Origin: Streptomyces netropsis
GTDB lineage: Bacteria; Actinomycetota; Actinomycetes; Streptomycetales; Streptomycetaceae
Assembly: GCF_014203545.1 (NCBI RefSeq)
Contig: NZ_JACHJG010000010.1
Location: 243,581-307,580, forward strand
Length of the DNA stretch: 64,000 bases
Reading direction: 5' to 3'
Below are positions 16,423 through 24,052 of this stretch, in pieces; position 1 is the first letter of the stretch, and the number at the start of each line of letters is the position of its first letter. A program made the translations under genes and the position numbers. The notes beneath the pieces were generated by a model. The model saw nothing but the letters and a program-made list of their open reading frames with translations, searched no databases and was not told the origin of the DNA.

Positions 16423-16884
16423 ATGGACACTGCTGCCGATGGGCCCCTGATCCGCCGCGCCACCTCTGCCGACGCGGCCGGCACGGCCGAAACGTGGCTC
16501 CGCTCGTACGACGCGGCTCTGCCGACCGTGCGCCGCGCCCACACGGACGACGAGGTCCGCGACTACTTCCGTCACGTGGTGATCCCGGAACGCGAGACGT
16601 GGGTCGCGGAGGCGGCCGGGGAGATCGTCGGAATGATGGTCCTGCACGAGGACTGGCTGGACCAGCTCTACCTCGCACCCGGCTGGCGGGGCCGCGGCCT
16701 GGGCGACCGCTTCGTGACCCTGGCGAAGGACCGCTTCCCGTCCGGCCTGGACCTGTGGACCTTCCAGATCAACACCCCGGCCCACCGCTTCTACGAGCGC
16801 CACGGCTTCACGGAGGCGGAGCGCACGGACGGCTCGGCGAACGAGGAGCGGGAGCCGGACGTCCGCTACGTCTGGCGGCCGTAG
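16423..16884 (+). CDS. GNAT-family N-acetyltransferase
   Basis: The 153-residue protein starts at ATG 16423, 9-10 bases after GAGAGG; a GTG at 16387 is in frame but poorly placed. LIRRATSADAAGTAETWLRS is the first strand-helix of the fold, LYLAPGWRGRGLGDRFVTLA holds the acetyl-CoA pyrophosphate loop (R-G-x-G-L-G), and NTPAHRFYERHGFTEAER is the usual C-terminal block. It transfers acetyl from acetyl-CoA to an unknown amine. It ends before a terminator shared with tRNA-Arg. Confidence 0.9.
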   Translation: MDTAADGPLIRRATSADAAGTAETWLRSYDAALPTVRRAHTDDEVRDYFRHVVIPERETWVAEAAGEIVGMMVLHEDWLDQLYLAPGWRGRGLGDRFVTLAKDRFPSGLDLWTFQINTPAHRFYERHGFTEAERTDGSANEEREPDVRYVWRP

Positions 16885-16912
16885 CCCTTGGCCCGTGCGG
16901 ACGGGCGAACGC

Positions 16913-16946
16913 GAGAGGCCCCTTCCGGTGTCGGAAGGGGCCTCTC
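16913..16946. terminator. Bidirectional terminator for GNAT and tRNA-Arg
   Basis: GAGAGGCCCCTTCC (16913-16926) pairs exactly with 16933-16946 over a 6-base loop. It sits between the GNAT stop and the 3' end of the leftward tRNA. Confidence 0.85.
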
Positions 16947-16953
16947 GGGCTGT

Positions 16954-17025
16954 GCACTCGGCAGGATTCGAACCTGCAACCTCTTGATCCGTAGTCAAGT
17001 GCTCTATCCGTTGAGCTACGAGTGC
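16954..17025 (-). tRNA. tRNA-Arg (anticodon ACG)
   Basis: The minus strand folds as a full cloverleaf of 72 bases: acceptor GCACTCG/CGAGTGC, D stem GCTC/GAGC, anticodon stem CTTGA/TCAAG with loop CTACGGA (anticodon ACG), a 5-base variable region, and T stem GCAGG/CCTGC with TTCGAAT. The CCA end is not encoded. It reads CGU and, as inosine, CGC codons. Confidence 0.97.
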
Positions 17026-17042
17026 GGGGCGTTGCGGGAGCA

Positions 17043-17048
17043 ACCTTA
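17043..17048 (-). promoter_or_regulatory. Probable -10 of tRNA-Arg
   Basis: TAAGGT on the minus strand, inside an unusually AT-rich patch (AAAAAATCCTG just upstream), lies 18 bases before the tRNA. A clear -35 hexamer is not seen. Confidence 0.45.
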
Positions 17049-17219
17049 CAGGATTTTTTCCGGGGTATTCGCACACCCGTGAGCGGTGGGGTGGGGGCTC
17101 GGCCCGGCCGAGCCGAATTCACTGCCCACCGCACCGTGCCCCGCCGCTCCCATCGGCCGAGGGCGCGGCCCGTCCCCGGCCGACGGAGCCCTGGGTGCCG
17201 GCGTGTGACCTGTCATTCG

Positions 17220-17447
17220 TCATTCCGGAGTGATCTCGTAGCGCAGCCGCTGGCGGTGCGCGGGCATGGTCATCATGTCGAGCAAATCGGCGATCTCCGT
17301 CGGCGCGGGCACCTCCCCGGCGTGCACGATGCGCTGACTCCCAGGCCGCCCCTTGGCTGCGGCCTCGGCAGCCCACGCCTCCGGCTGCCCCGCGTCGCGC
17401 GGCTTCAGGTACGGCATTGAGCTGCTGATCCACTCGCCGGTGGTCAT
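17220..17447 (-). CDS. Small hypothetical protein
   Basis: The 75-residue product starts at ATG 17447 with a strong ribosome site (GAGGGAGG, 5 bases upstream). It is polar, has no membrane segment, and contains two Met-rich turns (ADLLDMMTMPAHRQRL). I do not recognise a family. GC is slightly below the neighbouring genes. It lies downstream of the HTH-GNAT pair on the same strand and could be cotranscribed with them, though 86 bases separate it from the GNAT stop. Confidence 0.55.
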   Translation of the reverse strand: MTTGEWISSSMPYLKPRDAGQPEAWAAEAAAKGRPGSQRIVHAGEVPAPTEIADLLDMMTMPAHRQRLRYEITPE

Positions 17448-17533
17448 GGTGTCCTCCCTCGGGTGACGCTGTTGGGTGCGATTTCCATCTTTCGCGAATT
17501 CTGCAGCCATCAACGTCTGCTTCGCAGGCGCGT

Positions 17534-18091
17534 TCAGTGGGCCAGGCTGAGCAGGAGGACGTCATGAAGATCCGCGTCTTCCCAGGGGTAGGCGTCGCCG
17601 ATCTTCCGATAGCCCCAGGAGCGGTACGCGGCGACTGCCGCCTTGCTTTCGGGGTGGACGTTCAGCAAAACGCGCTCGGCGCCGTTGCCCTGGAGCACGG
17701 CGTCGTGCAGTCGGCGGGCGATGCCGCGCCCGCGCCACGGCGCGCGTACGGCCAGTTCCATCAGCCCGAAGGTCCGGCGTCCGTCCTCACGGCGCATCTC
17801 GTCAGGCACGGGTGCGATGAGTTGATCCCACCAGCCGGTGGTGGACCCGAGGTTGTAGCCGTAGGCGATGCCCACCGGCTCGCCCTTCCCGGTGTGGGCG
17901 AGAGCGCCTCGGAAGGTGTGTTTACGGGTCTGCGAGCGGAAGCGGCGGAAGGTCACTTTCACATCCTCTGCCGTCTCGCAGTAGGGCGGCTCGGCGAATA
18001 CCTCGGCGTAGACGAGGCGGAAGGCGTCCTCGGCCTGTACGGCGGCCGGCCCGTCCATGGGCTCGACCGCGATCGTTTCAGGTCCCCTCAT
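17534..18091 (-). CDS. GNAT-family acetyltransferase coupled to an HTH regulator
   Basis: The 185-residue protein shows the GNAT core: FGLMELAVRAPWRGRGIARR with the R/G-rich acetyl-CoA loop (about 110-130) and LLNVHPESKAAVAAYRSWGY. The N-terminal part (YAEVFAEPPYCETAEDVKVT) is typical of a Streptomyces GNAT subgroup that follows TPR-type regulators. Its start overlaps the regulator stop by four bases (ATGA), so the two are made together. The acceptor substrate is not known; acetylation of the partner or of a small toxin-like molecule are guesses. Confidence 0.85.
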   Translation of the reverse strand: MRGPETIAVEPMDGPAAVQAEDAFRLVYAEVFAEPPYCETAEDVKVTFRRFRSQTRKHTFRGALAHTGKGEPVGIAYGYNLGSTTGWWDQLIAPVPDEMRREDGRRTFGLMELAVRAPWRGRGIARRLHDAVLQGNGAERVLLNVHPESKAAVAAYRSWGYRKIGDAYPWEDADLHDVLLLSLAH

Positions 18092-19365
18092 GTTGCGCTC
18101 CCTCGTGCGACCTCGCGGATGCGTGCTGAGCAGTCGCGGGCTTCAGGGCAGTCAAGGCGATCGGCGGCCTCTTGGAATCCGCGCATTCTGTCCAGTAGCC
18201 GTGGTGAGGAGATGCCGCCGCATGATTCGAGGACGTGGCTCATTTCCGCGCATGCCTCCTCGGCTTCCCTGGCTTCGAGCAGGACTCTCGCCAGCTTGAC
18301 GCGGTAGGAAGCGCTGTTGCGGGCGTAGTCGCCACCGATACCACGAACGGAGGCCCGCAGGAAGGGAACGGCCCGCTTGGGTTGATTCGCCCGTACATAC
18401 ATGTCGGCTGTTGCGTAGTCCACTTCAAAGGCACCTGCGAACTTGGCCCAGTTGGGAGCGTCGGTATCGCAATCGGTCCGTGCCTGGTAGGTCACGGCGC
18501 GGCTGAGGGCCCGGCGAGCACCGGGGAAATCACCGGCGACTGTCGCTACATTCGCGTCGCGGAGAGCGATGACCAAGTGCACGGTCGGGCCGGCGCCCAC
18601 GTGGCTCGCGAGACGGTAGGCGTTCTCGACGGCACTACCCGCTTCCCACGCTCGCTCTGCCTTGATCGCGAGAAGAACAAGGGTTTCCAGGACCGAGATC
18701 TGCAGTAGGGGGTCATCGACCAGCTGGGCCGCGACCAAAGCTTCCAGACATGCGGCGCGTCCCTCCTCGATGCGTCCGCCGTCGTATCCGTACCAAGCGC
18801 GATGTCCGTGCAGCTCGGCGAGCATCGTCTGAAGCTCGCATCCGATGCGCGAGGTGTACGAGGCGGAACTGAGTGCCTGCGTGATGGCGCCTTCGATCCG
18901 TCGTGCCTGAGCCATGGCGGGCACGCTGCCTACCATGTGGTCCGTCCGGTAGAGGTCGTCCAGCCGCTCGCGCAGGTGACCGATGTCGATCGCTCCGATC
19001 CGTGGCCCCGGCCGCCTGGGTGTCAGTGCCGAGGCGGCCAGGGCGCCGGTTTCGGCGACGAACGTCCTCCTCTTCACGGCTCCGGCCTCGCTGACGGGCC
19101 CGGAAGCCGTCACGCGGTGACTGGGGACGTCGAATCCCATCTCGGCGAGCGGTACACCGAGCATCGCTTCCAGCACGGTCTGCTGGCCGGGGTGCGGCAG
19201 CGGCGGGGGCGACTCGTTCTCCCAACGGCGCAGTTGCCGTTCGCTTACGGCCGCGCTGATACCGAGGCGAGTGGCTTCCCGAACGAAGGCGGCAACGAAC
19301 GATTGCTGTGTATGTCCGGCGGCTTGCCGCAAATCGGCCAGCTTGCTGATGCGCCTGCCCGCCAT
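18088..19365 (-). CDS. HTH regulator with TPR-like C-terminal domain
   Basis: The 425-residue protein begins with an XRE-like segment (about 5-70: KLADLRQAAGHTQQSFVAAF, ISAAVSERQLRRWENESPPP), then a linker (VKRRTFVAETGALAASAL) typical of Streptomyces TPR-type regulators, then helical repeats to the end. The coding sequence is visibly less GC-rich than most genes here (codons such as GAT, AAA, TCT-type occur more), hinting at different ancestry. It is the first gene of a coupled pair with a GNAT and is divergent from a small hypothetical gene. Its target genes are unknown. Confidence 0.82.
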   Translation of the reverse strand: MAGRRISKLADLRQAAGHTQQSFVAAFVREATRLGISAAVSERQLRRWENESPPPLPHPGQQTVLEAMLGVPLAEMGFDVPSHRVTASGPVSEAGAVKRRTFVAETGALAASALTPRRPGPRIGAIDIGHLRERLDDLYRTDHMVGSVPAMAQARRIEGAITQALSSASYTSRIGCELQTMLAELHGHRAWYGYDGGRIEEGRAACLEALVAAQLVDDPLLQISVLETLVLLAIKAERAWEAGSAVENAYRLASHVGAGPTVHLVIALRDANVATVAGDFPGARRALSRAVTYQARTDCDTDAPNWAKFAGAFEVDYATADMYVRANQPKRAVPFLRASVRGIGGDYARNSASYRVKLARVLLEAREAEEACAEMSHVLESCGGISSPRLLDRMRGFQEAADRLDCPEARDCSARIREVARGSAT

Positions 19366-19429
19366 ACGAACCTCTCCCGGTTGCGGTATGTCATCTCACC
19401 GTAGCGACTTGGCCCTTTGGGTACGGGAA

Positions 19430-19455
19430 AACGTCCGCCTGAACGTCCGGTTCAG
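19430..19455. promoter_or_regulatory. AACGTCCG repeats and CTGAAC/GTTCAG dyad
   Basis: AACGTCCG is repeated at 19430-19437 and 19442-19449, and CTGAAC (19439-19444) pairs with GTTCAG (19450-19455). It lies in the divergent gap between the HTH regulator and the gene at 19534, a natural operator position. Confidence 0.4.
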
Positions 19456-19533
19456 CGAAACCCTGAGTGATCCGGCACGCGGTGAACTTGCGGTGCACCA
19501 CCTCGAAGAGTGGGCGGACCCGTTGGGGGACTG

Positions 19534-20133
19534 ATGACCATGACCCTTCGCGTGTACGAGGTCGACAGCAGGACCGGTCGGATCGTGCGCGAGCGCGGCG
19601 GATCAACTGTGAGGGCCAAAGCCCGGCCGTACTCGCCCCCGCTGTCCATCGCGTACCCGCTGTGCCAGTGCCGCAGATGTCATACCGACGGCACCGGCGC
19701 CGATGAGCAGTGGTCATCGGTGGATGCCGGTTCGGCCCCACACGGCGTTACGCCCACTCCCTCACCTCCTGAAGGGCGCACCGTGACCAACCCCGTTCCA
19801 CTCCCCGCCTACGACCCCACCCGCATCGAGGCAGTCGTCCGACGCGCCCAGGACCCCACCCAAACCCCCACCCCCGCCACCCGCCTCGCCCTGCGCGCCG
19901 CCGTCGCCGCGCTTCTGCCCCACGCCATCCGTCACCGCGACACCCTGGCTCCCGGCGACGCCGCCCGGCAGTACGTCGGCGAGACCATCGCGCGGGCGCA
20001 CGCCTGGCAGGCGCTGGTGAGCGTGCCCGCAGGGCCGCTCGCGAGCCTCGCGGCCGAACTGCTGCGGTACGCACGACAGGCCCCCGTGAAGCTTTGCCCA
20101 ACGGTCAGCCACCCCGGCGCCCCGCGCCACTAG
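19534..20133 (+). CDS. Hypothetical protein, possibly two small genes joined in frame
   Basis: From ATG 19534 (or 19540) the frame gives 199 residues. The first ~55 (TLRVYEVDSRTGRIVRERGG, then CQCRRCHTDG) resemble a small Streptomyces protein type with a C-x-C-x2-C end, which may bind zinc. The second part begins at an in-frame GTG (19783) with its own ribosome site GAAGGG, 7 bases upstream; it is a 116-residue helical protein (MTNPVPLPAYDPTRIEAVVR...) that looks weakly like DUF6415. So this is either a fusion or two genes whose intervening stop was lost. No function is assigned. It is divergent from the HTH/GNAT pair. Confidence 0.5.
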   Translation: MTMTLRVYEVDSRTGRIVRERGGSTVRAKARPYSPPLSIAYPLCQCRRCHTDGTGADEQWSSVDAGSAPHGVTPTPSPPEGRTVTNPVPLPAYDPTRIEAVVRRAQDPTQTPTPATRLALRAAVAALLPHAIRHRDTLAPGDAARQYVGETIARAHAWQALVSVPAGPLASLAAELLRYARQAPVKLCPTVSHPGAPRH

Positions 20134-20144
20134 CGTCACCGTCC

Positions 20145-20453
20145 ATGGAAACGATCAACGTACGGAACGTGGCCGCCGCCCTCCCCGAAGCCTGGAACTC
20201 GCGTGTGCTCGGTGAGGCCGGCGGGGCCTGCGTGAAGGTGCTGCGGATGGACGACGGCGGACTGGAGGAGGAGGCGCACGCGGACGCCGAGGCGCTGTTC
20301 GTGCTCGACGGGTGCCTCGAACTCACCGTGGAGGGCGTGCCGATGGCCGTCCGGACAGGTGAGCTGTATGTCGTACCGCCCAATACCGCGCACACCGTGC
20401 GACGCGGGAGTCGCGGGGTGCTGATGGTGATCGAGGGAAGCCAGGCCGGTTGA
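20145..20453 (+). CDS. Small cupin-domain protein
   Basis: The 102-residue product is a single cupin barrel: EEEAHADAEALFVLDGCLEL (first cupin motif, with Glu and His in place of the usual H-x-H) and GELYVVPPNTAHTVRRGSRG (second motif, with the His). Metal binding is likely but one ligand is atypical. TAGCGT at 20131-20136, which overlaps the stop of the previous gene, lies 8 bases before ATG 20145, so a leaderless transcript is likely. Single cupins are binding proteins, isomerases or dioxygenases; nothing nearby tells which. Confidence 0.82.
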   Translation: METINVRNVAAALPEAWNSRVLGEAGGACVKVLRMDDGGLEEEAHADAEALFVLDGCLELTVEGVPMAVRTGELYVVPPNTAHTVRRGSRGVLMVIEGSQAG

Positions 20454-20517
20454 ATTCCGCCTGCTGGATGGGGGACGCCGCCGGTATCGGGCCGGAGGCG
20501 TGGGGCAAGATGGGGCC

Positions 20518-22152
20518 ATGGGGACCTTCGCTGCACCCGAAGGGTTGATCGCCGGCCGCTACCGGCTCGGGCCGAGGATCGGGCGTGGCGGCATGGGCAC
20601 CGTTTGGCGTGCCAATGACGAGCTGCTGGCCCGTGAAGTCGCGGTCAAGGAGCTGCACGTCGACGACGAACTGAGCGCCGCCGAGGCGCAGGTGCACCGC
20701 GACCGCACGCTGCGCGAGGCCCGTACGGTCGCGCAGATCAAGCACCCGAACGTGATCGTCCTGCACGACATCGTCGAGCAGGACGGGCGCCCCTGGATCG
20801 TCATGGAGCTGGTGGACGGCCGGGCGTTGTCCGACCGGCTGGCCGCCGAGGGGCCGGTGCCGGCGCGGGAGGCGGCCCGGATCGGGGTCGCGATGCTGGG
20901 GGCGCTGCGCGCCGCCCACGCGCGCGGTGTGCTGCACCGGGACATCAAGCCCGCGAACGTCCTCCTGGAGGCCGGCACCGGCCGGGTCGTGCTGACGGAC
21001 TTCGGCATCGCCCAGGTGTCGGGGGCGACGACGATCACCGAGACCGGGGCGTTCGTCGGCTCGCCCGAGTACACCGCGCCGGAGCGGATGTCGGGCGGCC
21101 GTACCGGTCCGGAATCCGATCTGTGGTCCCTGGGGGTGCTGTTGTGCACCGCGCTCAGTGGTGCGTCCCCCTTCCACCGGGACTCCCTCGGCGGGATCCT
21201 GCACGCCGTCGTCTACGACGAGATCCGGCCCCCCGCCAACGCGGGCCCGCTGCTGCCGGTCGTACGCGGCCTGCTGGAGCGCGATCCGGCGCACCGGATG
21301 GGCGCGGACGAGGCGGAGCGGCTGCTGCGCGGCTACCTCGACACCGGGCGGCTGGCGTCGTCCGCCCGCTACACCCCGACGCAGCGCAGCGTGCCCGTAC
21401 CGCCACCTGCCCCGGCCCCACCGGCACCCCCGTCCCCCGACGCCACACCCCACAACACGGGCACCGATCCGTCGCCCACCTGCCCGCCGCAGAACGCCCG
21501 GCGCGGGCGCGGGCGTACCGTCCTGATGGCGGCCGTCGCCCTCACCGCCCTGGCCGGCATGGGTGCTGGCCTCGCCGTCGTCCTGGTGGACCGGGAATCG
21601 GAACCGGTGGACCCGAAGCCGGGACGCCCGTCGGTCCCCTCCGGGCAGGCGTCGGTCGCCGTCCCCTCACTGCCCAGCCAGCCGCGCGTCAAGGCGCCCG
21701 CCGGGTATCACGTCGTGCGGGACCCGGCCGGGTTCGCGCTCGCCGTGCCCGACGGCTACACCCGTTCCCTCGAACCACCGCGTGTCTTCTACTACTCGCC
21801 CGGCAAGGAGTTCCGGATCGGCATCCTCATCCAGGACGCCCGCCCCGACGGCCCCATCGGCGCGATGCGCGACTCCGCCGCCCAGGCCCCGGACCGCTAC
21901 CCCGGCTACTGCGACGGCCGCGTCGAGAAGACCACCCACAAGGGGAACCCGGCCGCGTCCTGGGAATTCACCTGGAACGGTTTCGAGGAGGACCCGGGCC
22001 CCCGGCACACCTACGACCTCGGCTGGGACGAGGGCGGGAAGATGTACGACGTGTGGGTGTCGGGTCCGGCCGTCAAGTCGGTCGAGGGGCGCCGGCATTT
22101 CGACACCGCCCTGGACACCTTTGTGCGGACCCGGCCGGTTTCGTCGCCCTGA
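20518..22152 (+). CDS. Membrane Ser/Thr protein kinase (Hanks type)
   Basis: The 544-residue protein starts at ATG 20518; CAAGAT six bases upstream suggests a leaderless message. The kinase domain (about 13-285) is complete: GRGGMGTV at 22-29, Lys44, HRDIKPAN with Asp142, DFGIA with Asp161, SPEYTAPER. A Pro-rich linker follows, then one membrane span (about 334-356, VLMAAVALTALAGMGAGLAV) and a ~185-residue extracellular domain (AGYHVVRDPAGFALAVPDGY onward). It lies just upstream of a paralogous kinase, and a third with a related outer domain is at 36277. The signal and targets are unknown. Confidence 0.94.
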   Translation: MGTFAAPEGLIAGRYRLGPRIGRGGMGTVWRANDELLAREVAVKELHVDDELSAAEAQVHRDRTLREARTVAQIKHPNVIVLHDIVEQDGRPWIVMELVDGRALSDRLAAEGPVPAREAARIGVAMLGALRAAHARGVLHRDIKPANVLLEAGTGRVVLTDFGIAQVSGATTITETGAFVGSPEYTAPERMSGGRTGPESDLWSLGVLLCTALSGASPFHRDSLGGILHAVVYDEIRPPANAGPLLPVVRGLLERDPAHRMGADEAERLLRGYLDTGRLASSARYTPTQRSVPVPPPAPAPPAPPSPDATPHNTGTDPSPTCPPQNARRGRGRTVLMAAVALTALAGMGAGLAVVLVDRESEPVDPKPGRPSVPSGQASVAVPSLPSQPRVKAPAGYHVVRDPAGFALAVPDGYTRSLEPPRVFYYSPGKEFRIGILIQDARPDGPIGAMRDSAAQAPDRYPGYCDGRVEKTTHKGNPAASWEFTWNGFEEDPGPRHTYDLGWDEGGKMYDVWVSGPAVKSVEGRRHFDTALDTFVRTRPVSSP

Positions 22153-22215
22153 CCTGGGGCGGGGCCGAGGTGGCCGAGGTGCGCCCACGGGCCCCCGGTT
22201 GGTAATGATTGGTTC

Positions 22216-23922
22216 ATGACGAACCACGGGGGACGGGCCGACGAGCCCACCAGCTACGGGCTCCAGCCGCCGGGTGCTCCGGCCGCGTTCGGCGCGCCGA
22301 CTCATCCCTATTCCGGCCACCTCGCAGCACCGAACGGGGCGAACGGCACGTATCAGCCGACGGCCCACCACACCCCGTCCCCGCAGCCCGCTGCCCCGCA
22401 GGGCACGGCCGAGCCGGGCGTCGTCCGCAGGGTCGGCGGCCGTTACCGGCTCGTCTCCCGCCTCGGCCACGGCGGCATGGGCACCGTGTGGAAGGCCCGT
22501 GACGAGGTCGTCGACCGCGACGTGGCCGTGAAGGAGCCGCGCGTCCCCGACCACCTGCCGGAGAGCATGCGGCAGACCGTCTACCAGCGCATGCAGCGCG
22601 AGGCCCGCGCCGCCGCCCGTATCGACCACCCCTCGGTCGTCACCGTCCACGACGTCGTCATCGAGGACGGCCGCCCCTGGATCGTCATGGAGCTGGTGCG
22701 CGGGCGATCCCTCGCCGACCGGCTCACCGAGGGCACCCTGGACCCCCGCGAGACCGCCAAGATCGGTCTGGCGGTCCTGGGCGCCCTGTCCGCCGCCCAC
22801 GCGGCGGGCGTGCTGCACCGCGACGTGAAGCCGGACAACGTGCTGCTCGGCCCCGACGACCGTGTGGTGCTCACCGACTTCGGCATCGCGCAGATCGAGG
22901 GCGAGCAGGGCCTGACCGAGACGGGCGCCTTCGTCGGCTCGCCCGAATTCGTCGCTCCGGAACGCGTGTTGGGCCAGGTGCCCGGTCCGGAGTCCGACCT
23001 GTGGTCGCTGGGCGTCGTGCTCTACGCGGCCGTGGAAGGCGTCTCCCCCTTCCGCCGCACCAACACCCCCGCCACCCTCCAGAGCATCCTGTCCGCCGAG
23101 CCGCAGACCCCCTCACGCGGTTCGGGCGCGCTCGGAACGCTCGTCATGCAGCTGCTCCGCAAGGACCCGGCGGCCCGCCCGACGAGCGCCGAGGCCCGGC
23201 AGACGCTGGAGTCCGTGGCCCGTCCGACGGCGCCGCGGCCCGCGGCGTTCGCGACGCCGGCGACGGCCGGCACCGGCAGCCGCTGGGTGCCGCCCGTGCT
23301 CCAGGGCAACCGCAAGGCGCAGTGGGGTCTCGGCGGTGGGATCGTCGCCCTGGGCGTCGCGGCGGCGCTGCTCATCTTGAACCCGTTCGCGGTCGGACCG
23401 GCGATACCCCTGAACTGGAAGGTCCGGGAGGAGCCGGAGATCGTGCGGGCGTCCCTCGCGGTCCCCGAGGACTACATCAAGACCACGGACGCCGACAAGG
23501 GGTGGGTCGGCTTCAGCGACCCCAGCGGCGTGTTCATCATCTACCTGACCCGCGCGACGGAGGAGCCCAAGCCGGGATCGTCCACGCCCCAGCCCGACAT
23601 CGGCTCGGCCGACGCCGAAGCCGACAAGCTCAAGGCCTACTACCAGGGCGGCACGGCCTCGGGGATCAACGACCCCGTGGCGAAGAAGAGCAAGGCGACC
23701 TACAAGGGCATGGACTCGGCGGAGGTCCAGACCGTCTACCGCAAGTCCGGGAGCGACGAGGCGGACCCCAAGAGGCTCATCCGGACCCAGATCATCGTCA
23801 ACGAGGCCAAGAACGTCTCCTGGCAGCTGGAAGTGCGGATGCCCGAGAAGGGCGAGTCCCGCAAGGACGGCGACAAGCTCTTCGAGAACGTCCGTCAATA
23901 CCTGAAGCTCCAGGACAAGTGA
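22216..23922 (+). CDS. Membrane Ser/Thr protein kinase (Hanks type)
   Basis: The 568-residue protein has a ~75-residue Pro/Gly/Ala-rich N-terminal extension, then a full kinase domain (about 76-340: GHGGMGTVW, Lys106, HRDVKPDN with Asp203, DFGIAQ with Asp221, GSPEFVAPER). A span at about 370-391 (GGGIVALGVAAALLILNPFAV) leads to a ~180-residue extracellular domain rich in charged residues. It is 63 bases after the other kinase on the same strand. A tandem pair most likely arose by duplication, though the outer domains have diverged strongly. Confidence 0.94.
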   Translation: MTNHGGRADEPTSYGLQPPGAPAAFGAPTHPYSGHLAAPNGANGTYQPTAHHTPSPQPAAPQGTAEPGVVRRVGGRYRLVSRLGHGGMGTVWKARDEVVDRDVAVKEPRVPDHLPESMRQTVYQRMQREARAAARIDHPSVVTVHDVVIEDGRPWIVMELVRGRSLADRLTEGTLDPRETAKIGLAVLGALSAAHAAGVLHRDVKPDNVLLGPDDRVVLTDFGIAQIEGEQGLTETGAFVGSPEFVAPERVLGQVPGPESDLWSLGVVLYAAVEGVSPFRRTNTPATLQSILSAEPQTPSRGSGALGTLVMQLLRKDPAARPTSAEARQTLESVARPTAPRPAAFATPATAGTGSRWVPPVLQGNRKAQWGLGGGIVALGVAAALLILNPFAVGPAIPLNWKVREEPEIVRASLAVPEDYIKTTDADKGWVGFSDPSGVFIIYLTRATEEPKPGSSTPQPDIGSADAEADKLKAYYQGGTASGINDPVAKKSKATYKGMDSAEVQTVYRKSGSDEADPKRLIRTQIIVNEAKNVSWQLEVRMPEKGESRKDGDKLFENVRQYLKLQDK

Positions 23923-23957
23923 GGCCCGGGGGGCGGTGACCTCACCGGCCTCGCCCG

Positions 23958-23981
23958 TCGCGCCAGCGATCGCTGGCGCGA
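23958..23981. terminator. Perfect 24-bp palindrome after the kinase pair
   Basis: TCGCGCCAGCGA (23958-23969) is followed directly by its exact complement (23970-23981) and then TTGTG. It starts 36 bases after the kinase stop and 72 before the next gene, so it is either a terminator or an operator for the dehydrogenase gene. Confidence 0.55.
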
Positions 23982-24052
23982 TTGTGCCGGAGCAGTGAAA
24001 ACAGGCTACTGGCGGGTACCCAAAGTGTCGGCCCACGCCTACGCTCGCCCTC

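Noticed and set aside
16954..19533. Genomic island integrated at tRNA-Arg
   Set aside because: The lower-GC genes lie on the 5' side of the tRNA, no integrase is present, and no repeat of the tRNA 3' end was found.
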